Source: Bacillota bacterium (GTDB taxonomy: Bacteria; Bacillota; Clostridia; Oscillospirales; Butyricicoccaceae). From it: 8,285 nucleotides of DNA. This document shows, one piece after another, positions 5,021 to 8,285 of this stretch. The position numbers and the translations under genes were made by a program. Location of the stretch: NCBI GenBank assembly GCA_030705725.1, contig JAUZPW010000052.1, forward strand, positions 1 to 8,285. Direction: 5' to 3'. Under the pieces are notes generated by a model. The model was not told where the DNA came from, did not search any database, and was given only the letters and a program-made list of their open reading frames with translations. Position 1 is the first letter of the stretch, and each line of letters starts with the position of its first letter.

Positions 5021-5953
5021 ATGGAATTTATACACGAGCCGGTTCTGCTTAACGAGTGCATCGAGGCGCTCGGCATAAAGCCCGACGGAATATACGTCGA
5101 CGCGACCACGGGCGGCGCGGGACATTCGGCTGAGATAGCGAAGCGGCTGAAAAACGGCAGGCTTATATGCATAGACCGTGACTCCGACGCGCTGAACGCG
5201 GCCAAAGTAAGGCTTTCGCCTTTTGCGGACAGGGTAATTTTTATAAAAAGCAACTTCGGAAATCTGAGCAGAGCGCTGAACGAGGCCGGGATAACGGCGA
5301 TCAACGGCATTCTTTTCGATCTCGGCGTTTCCTCCTATCAGCTTGACGCGCCGGAACGCGGCTTTTCATACATGAACGACGGGCCGCTTGATATGAGGAT
5401 GGACAAGTCCCAGACGCTGACCGCTTACGATATTGTGAACACGTGGCCGGAGGAGGAGCTTGCGAGAATCCTTTTCGAGTATGGTGAGGAACGCTTCTCA
5501 AGGCGGATCGCAAATTCGATAGCGACTAAAAGAGCCGCCGCCAAAATCGAAACGACCGCGGAGCTTGCAAAGCTTATAGCCTCGGCAATGCCGGCGGCGT
5601 CACGCCGGGAAAAGCAGCATCCCGCCAAGCGCAGTTTTCAGGCCATCAGGATAGCGGTTAACTCCGAGCTTGACGAAGTGGAAAAAGCGCTTAACGAAGC
5701 GGTGCCTCTGCTTATAACCGGCGGAAGAATAGCGGTGATTACCTTCCATTCGCTTGAAGACAGGATAGTGAAGCAAACTTACAGAGAGAAAAGCAAGGGC
5801 TGCACATGCCCGCCGGATTTTCCGGTTTGCGTCTGCGGGAAGAAGCCCGAGCTTAAAATAATAAACCGGAAATCAATTTTGCCCGGCGACAAGGAGCTTG
5901 GGGAAAACCCGCGTTCAAGGAGCGCTAAGCTGAGAACAGCGGAAAAGCTGTAG
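5021..5953 (+). CDS. rsmH: 16S rRNA (cytosine(1402)-N(4))-methyltransferase RsmH
   Basis: RsmH (formerly MraW) uses S-adenosylmethionine to methylate N4 of C1402 in the 16S rRNA decoding centre. The 310 residues are of family length. Motifs in order: HEPVLL (5-10), the SAM loop DATTGGAGHS (27-36), IDRD (51-54), DLGVSS (100-105), RGFSY (113-117), PLDMRMD (122-128), AKRSFQAIRIAVN (202-214) and FHSLEDRIVK (242-251). Near the C-terminus, Cys261, 263, 270 and 272 form a CxC-x6-CxC arrangement typical of Firmicute RsmH and possibly metal-binding. The ATG lies 2 bases after the last base of the mraZ stop (TGA-G-ATG). AGGA at 5010-5013 serves as Shine-Dalgarno inside mraZ, so coupled translation is likely. 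Confidence 0.98.
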   Translation: MEFIHEPVLLNECIEALGIKPDGIYVDATTGGAGHSAEIAKRLKNGRLICIDRDSDALNAAKVRLSPFADRVIFIKSNFGNLSRALNEAGITAINGILFDLGVSSYQLDAPERGFSYMNDGPLDMRMDKSQTLTAYDIVNTWPEEELARILFEYGEERFSRRIANSIATKRAAAKIETTAELAKLIASAMPAASRREKQHPAKRSFQAIRIAVNSELDEVEKALNEAVPLLITGGRIAVITFHSLEDRIVKQTYREKSKGCTCPPDFPVCVCGKKPELKIINRKSILPGDKELGENPRSRSAKLRTAEKL

Positions 5954-5968
5954 AAGGGAGGAAGTATT

Positions 5969-6466
5969 TTGGCGCAAAGAGCTACGAGAGAAAGCGTCGC
6001 GTACGATTACGCGAGGTTCGACAACAGAATGGCGGTTCGCGAGGCTGTACGGGCTGAAAAGAAACAATCCGCCGAGAAAACAAAAGCAAAAAAACGCGCC
6101 ATCCCGCCTTCCATAATTTTCACCTATTTCGCTGTGCTTATAATTTCGGGGGTTATTGTTTTCAACTATATGCAGGTTACCATGCTTTCCGACCGGACTT
6201 CAAGGCTTGAGCAGGAAATCGAGACCCTAAAGAGCGAAGAAACATACATGCGCGCGAAACAGGAGAAAATGCTCAATTTAAGCGACGTCGAGGAATATGC
6301 AAAAAACAAGCTGCATATGGTTAAAGCGGACGGCTCCCAAATCGATTATATACAGATGTCTAACCCGGATCAGATTCAGATTCTTAAAAACAACAAGGAC
6401 GGTGCGTCCAGATATTTTGCCGGTTTTATAAAAAGTTTCAACGTGGTTTTGGAATATTTAAGCTGA
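5969..6466 (+). CDS. ftsL: FtsL-like cell division protein
   Basis: This 165-residue bitopic membrane protein has a basic cytoplasmic tail (1-45), one membrane helix (about 46-68, from PPSIIFTYFAVLII), then an extracytoplasmic coiled coil (about 72-102) ending in VEEYAKNKLHM. That topology, plus its place between rsmH and a class B PBP, identifies FtsL. FtsL is weakly conserved; with DivIC/FtsB and DivIB/FtsQ it recruits and activates the septal synthase. The tail after ~120 is longer than in Bacillus FtsL (about 117 aa). The start is TTG 5969, with AAGGGAGG ending 7 nt upstream; the rsmH stop is 15 nt before it. Sequence similarity alone would be weak evidence, so confidence rests mainly on topology and gene order. 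Confidence 0.85.
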   Translation: MAQRATRESVAYDYARFDNRMAVREAVRAEKKQSAEKTKAKKRAIPPSIIFTYFAVLIISGVIVFNYMQVTMLSDRTSRLEQEIETLKSEETYMRAKQEKMLNLSDVEEYAKNKLHMVKADGSQIDYIQMSNPDQIQILKNNKDGASRYFAGFIKSFNVVLEYLS

Positions 6467-6489
6467 AAGAATTAATATAGATTGAGAAA

Positions 6490-6528
6490 AGATAGGAGTG
6501 GGAAATGGGTCATTTCTTGCTCCTGTTT
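6490..6528 (+). other. 18-bp stem-loop in the ftsL-PBP intergenic region
   Basis: AGATAGGAGTGGGAAATG (6490-6507) pairs without a bulge with 6511-6528 around a 3-nt GGT loop. Thirteen pairs are Watson-Crick and five are G-U, so the structure is much better as + strand RNA than as a DNA palindrome. The 5' arm holds a Shine-Dalgarno (AGGAG, 6494-6498) and an ATG (6505-6507), which would both be hidden when folded. No T-run follows, so it is not a terminator. It may control mRNA processing, stability or translation of the PBP downstream. Confidence 0.6.
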
Positions 6529-6537
6529 CGTTCATAA
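6505..6537 (+). CDS. Possible 10-codon leader ORF before the PBP gene
   Basis: ATG at 6505 with AGGAG 6 nt upstream opens a reading frame for MGHFLLLFRS and stops with TAA at 6535-6537, 38 nt before the PBP start. The Shine-Dalgarno and spacing are good, and no other start uses that AGGAG well. Both signals lie in the hairpin at 6490-6528. It could be a regulatory leader peptide or a chance reading frame. Confidence 0.3.
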   Translation: MGHFLLLFRS

Positions 6538-6563
6538 GATCATTTGAAAAAAAGCGTGTTCTT

Positions 6564-6569
6564 GGGGGG
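6564..6569 (+). promoter_or_regulatory. Unusual G6 ribosome-binding site of the PBP gene
   Basis: GGGGGG lies 6 nt before GTG 6576. It can pair with the CCUCC of 16S rRNA through four G-C pairs and a central G-U. The other in-frame candidates are weaker: GTG 6498 overlaps its AGGAG, and ATG 6600 has no Shine-Dalgarno. Confidence 0.6.
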
Positions 6570-6575
6570 CTCTCA

Positions 6576-8285
6576 GTGGAACAAAAACCTAATAATGCCA
6601 TGACTTCAAGAATCGCCCTTATTATGGGCGTATTCGGCATATTTGCGTTCGCGATTATCGCAGTCAGGCTTTTTTATATTCAGATAATAAATTATAAATT
6701 TTATCAGAGCAAGGCTGTTACCCAGCAAACCTGGGATAAGGTAATAATGCCCCAGAGGGGAACTATTTACGACAGGAACTTAAAGCCCCTCGCTTTAAGC
6801 ACCACGGCGGAAATGGTCACAATCGAGCCTTCACAGATCGCGGATAAGGCCCAGGCGGAGAAAATCGCCGCAGGTCTTTCTGAAATTCTGGGTGTGGATC
6901 ATGACAAGGTGCTTAAGCTCGCGCTTAAAAAAAGCTCATATGAGCTTATTAAGCGGGGCGTCGAGAAGGAAGACGCGGACAAGGTACGACAGTTTATAAA
7001 GGACAACAAAATAAACGCCATCTATCTGACAGAGGACTCAAAGCGTTACTACCCGTTCGGCGATTTTGCTTCGCATGTTCTGGGCTTTGTGGGCACGGAC
7101 GGCATGGGGCTTGACGGCATTGAGTCGCTTTATGATGACGAGCTTGAAGGAACGCCCGGCAGGGTTCTTACGGCAAAAAACCCGAAGGGCGGCAAAATGC
7201 CTTTTGAATATGAACAGTATAACGCGCCCGTTAACGGGGACGGCGTTGTGCTGACTATTGACGAAGTGGTTCAGCATTTTCTTGAAAAGCACCTTGAAAC
7301 GGCGCGTATAGATAACAAGGTCGCGAATAAGGTTACGGGCATCGTTATGGACGTTAAGACCGGCGCGATTCTGGCAATGGCTACGAAGCCCGACTACAAC
7401 CCGAACGCACCTTTTGACATCGGCGATGAAAGCGTCAAGGCAGCGATTGACGCGATAAGCGACCCCGCCTCACGCTCAGCAGCGGTGAAAACCGCAAGGC
7501 AGGATCAGTGGAGAAACAAGGCCGTTTCGGACAGCTACGAACCGGGCTCTACCTTCAAGATACTTACGGCATCCATGGCGCTTGAAGAACAGTTAGTCAC
7601 TGCAAACGACAGATTTTACTGCAAGGGCTCCGTTAAAATTCCAGGCTGGGGAAAACCGATAAAATGCTGGAAGAGCGGCGGTCACGGTTCGCAGTCCTTC
7701 GAGCAGGCGGTCGAGAATTCCTGCAACGTCGCGTTTATTGCCCTGGGCGGACGCATCGGCACCACGACGTTTTACAAATACGCCAAAGCTTTCGGAATCA
7801 TGGAAAAGACGGGTATCGACGCGCCGGGCGAATCAAGCGGCACGTTCTTCCCTCAGGCCAGCTTCGGCCCGGTCGACCTTGCTATCTCAGCGTTCGGCCA
7901 GGGCCTAACCCTTACTCCGATAGAGCTTATTACTGCGGTCAGCGCCGTGGCGAACGGCGGCAAAATGATGAAACCGCATATAGTGAGCGAGGTTCTTGAT
8001 GAAAACGGAAACGTCAAGGAGACTATAAAACCGCAGGAGATACGCCAGGTTATATCAGAGAAGACTTCCAAAGAGGTCTGCCGGATCCTCGAGCAGGTCG
8101 TAGTCAAAGGAACCGGCAAAAACGCTTATGTCGCGGGATACCGTGTTGCGGGCAAAACCGGAACCTCTGAAAAAATCTCGAAAGAGAACAAAACGGGACT
8201 TCAGAATCTGCGTATTGCTTCTTTTATCGGGTTTGCCCCCGCGGACGATCCGCAGGTAGCGGTTCTGGTGCTGCTCGACGAGCCG
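6576..8285 (+). CDS. Class B penicillin-binding protein, SpoVD/FtsI-type transpeptidase (3' end outside window)
   Basis: The first 570 residues are visible and the frame is open to the window end. The protein cross-links peptidoglycan on the outer face of the membrane. It has a short cytoplasmic start, one membrane helix (about 12-33), the class B motif RGTIYDRN (61-68), a dimerisation region, and the transpeptidase domain with STFK (Ser325 nucleophile), SCN (382-384) and KTG (527-529). Cys364 (before Trp) and Cys383 (in SCN) are 19 residues apart. From memory, B. subtilis SpoVD has a redox-controlled pair with the same spacing and similar distance from the active serine, so it may be SpoVD-like. 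Its position after ftsL is that of the division PBP (PbpB/FtsI), so the choice stays open. Any C-terminal PASTA domain would lie beyond the window. GTG 6576 is chosen for its G-run Shine-Dalgarno 6 nt upstream. Confidence 0.95.
   Translation, partial: MEQKPNNAMTSRIALIMGVFGIFAFAIIAVRLFYIQIINYKFYQSKAVTQQTWDKVIMPQRGTIYDRNLKPLALSTTAEMVTIEPSQIADKAQAEKIAAGLSEILGVDHDKVLKLALKKSSYELIKRGVEKEDADKVRQFIKDNKINAIYLTEDSKRYYPFGDFASHVLGFVGTDGMGLDGIESLYDDELEGTPGRVLTAKNPKGGKMPFEYEQYNAPVNGDGVVLTIDEVVQHFLEKHLETARIDNKVANKVTGIVMDVKTGAILAMATKPDYNPNAPFDIGDESVKAAIDAISDPASRSAAVKTARQDQWRNKAVSDSYEPGSTFKILTASMALEEQLVTANDRFYCKGSVKIPGWGKPIKCWKSGGHGSQSFEQAVENSCNVAFIALGGRIGTTTFYKYAKAFGIMEKTGIDAPGESSGTFFPQASFGPVDLAISAFGQGLTLTPIELITAVSAVANGGKMMKPHIVSEVLDENGNVKETIKPQEIRQVISEKTSKEVCRILEQVVVKGTGKNAYVAGYRVAGKTGTSEKISKENKTGLQNLRIASFIGFAPADDPQVAVLVLLDEP

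Noticed and set aside
6449..6478. TTGGAA-18 nt-TAATAT at the end of ftsL as a PBP promoter
   Set aside because: Each hexamer matches only 4 of 6 positions, and such matches are common in AT-rich DNA. It is not strong enough to list as a feature.
6498..6575. N-terminal extension of the PBP from GTG 6498 (26 extra residues)
   Set aside because: The frame is open, but its only AGGAG overlaps the GTG itself and the start lies within a long stem. GTG 6576 has a properly spaced site and gives a normal short cytoplasmic tail.
7664..7999. 111-codon reading frame in another frame inside the PBP gene
   Set aside because: It is a shadow of the transpeptidase domain, which contains the SCN motif in the correct frame here.

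Overview
The window reads as chromosomal DNA of a spore-former-type clostridium, most likely in or near the Oscillospirales/Ruminococcaceae. The reasons are an HPr-family gene beside uvrC, the mraZ-rsmH-ftsL-PBP order, Gram-positive Shine-Dalgarno sites before nearly every gene, and frequent TTG/GTG starts. The lineage is inferred from gene order and protein character, not from a search. All supported genes lie on the + strand. I see no mobile element, CRISPR array, tRNA or rRNA.

Region 1 (1-459) is the 3' end of mutS2, covering the post-ATPase linker and the Smr nuclease domain. Region 2 (460-899) is a small stand-alone unit: an AT-rich promoter region, an 87-residue HPr-family gene, and a clean intrinsic terminator. 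This HPr has Tyr at position 15 in place of the phosphorylatable His but keeps Ser46, so it looks Crh-like (regulatory) rather than like a sugar-phosphotransferase carrier.

Region 3 (921-4347) is a tightly packed housekeeping operon: uvrC (nucleotide excision repair), rsmD (16S rRNA m2G966 methyltransferase), coaD (coenzyme A synthesis) and a coiled-coil protein of unknown function. It closes with a hairpin followed by a strong terminator. There is no room for a promoter between the upstream terminator and uvrC, so expression probably depends on read-through or on a promoter inside the HPr gene.

Region 4 (4348-4605) is an AT-rich control region. It holds a near-consensus sigma-A promoter, a 20-bp near-palindrome over its -10 box, GTGG-type repeats at 10-nt spacing that resemble MraZ operator boxes, and a second inverted repeat in the leader.

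Region 5 (4606-8285) is the start of the division/cell-wall cluster: mraZ, rsmH, ftsL and a class B penicillin-binding protein cut by the window end. The PBP carries a cysteine pair spaced like the redox-controlled pair of SpoVD. The 109-nt ftsL-PBP gap holds an 18-bp stem with a 3-nt loop that buries a good Shine-Dalgarno and ATG of a 10-codon leader ORF. This element and the Tyr15 HPr are the two items most worth a second look.
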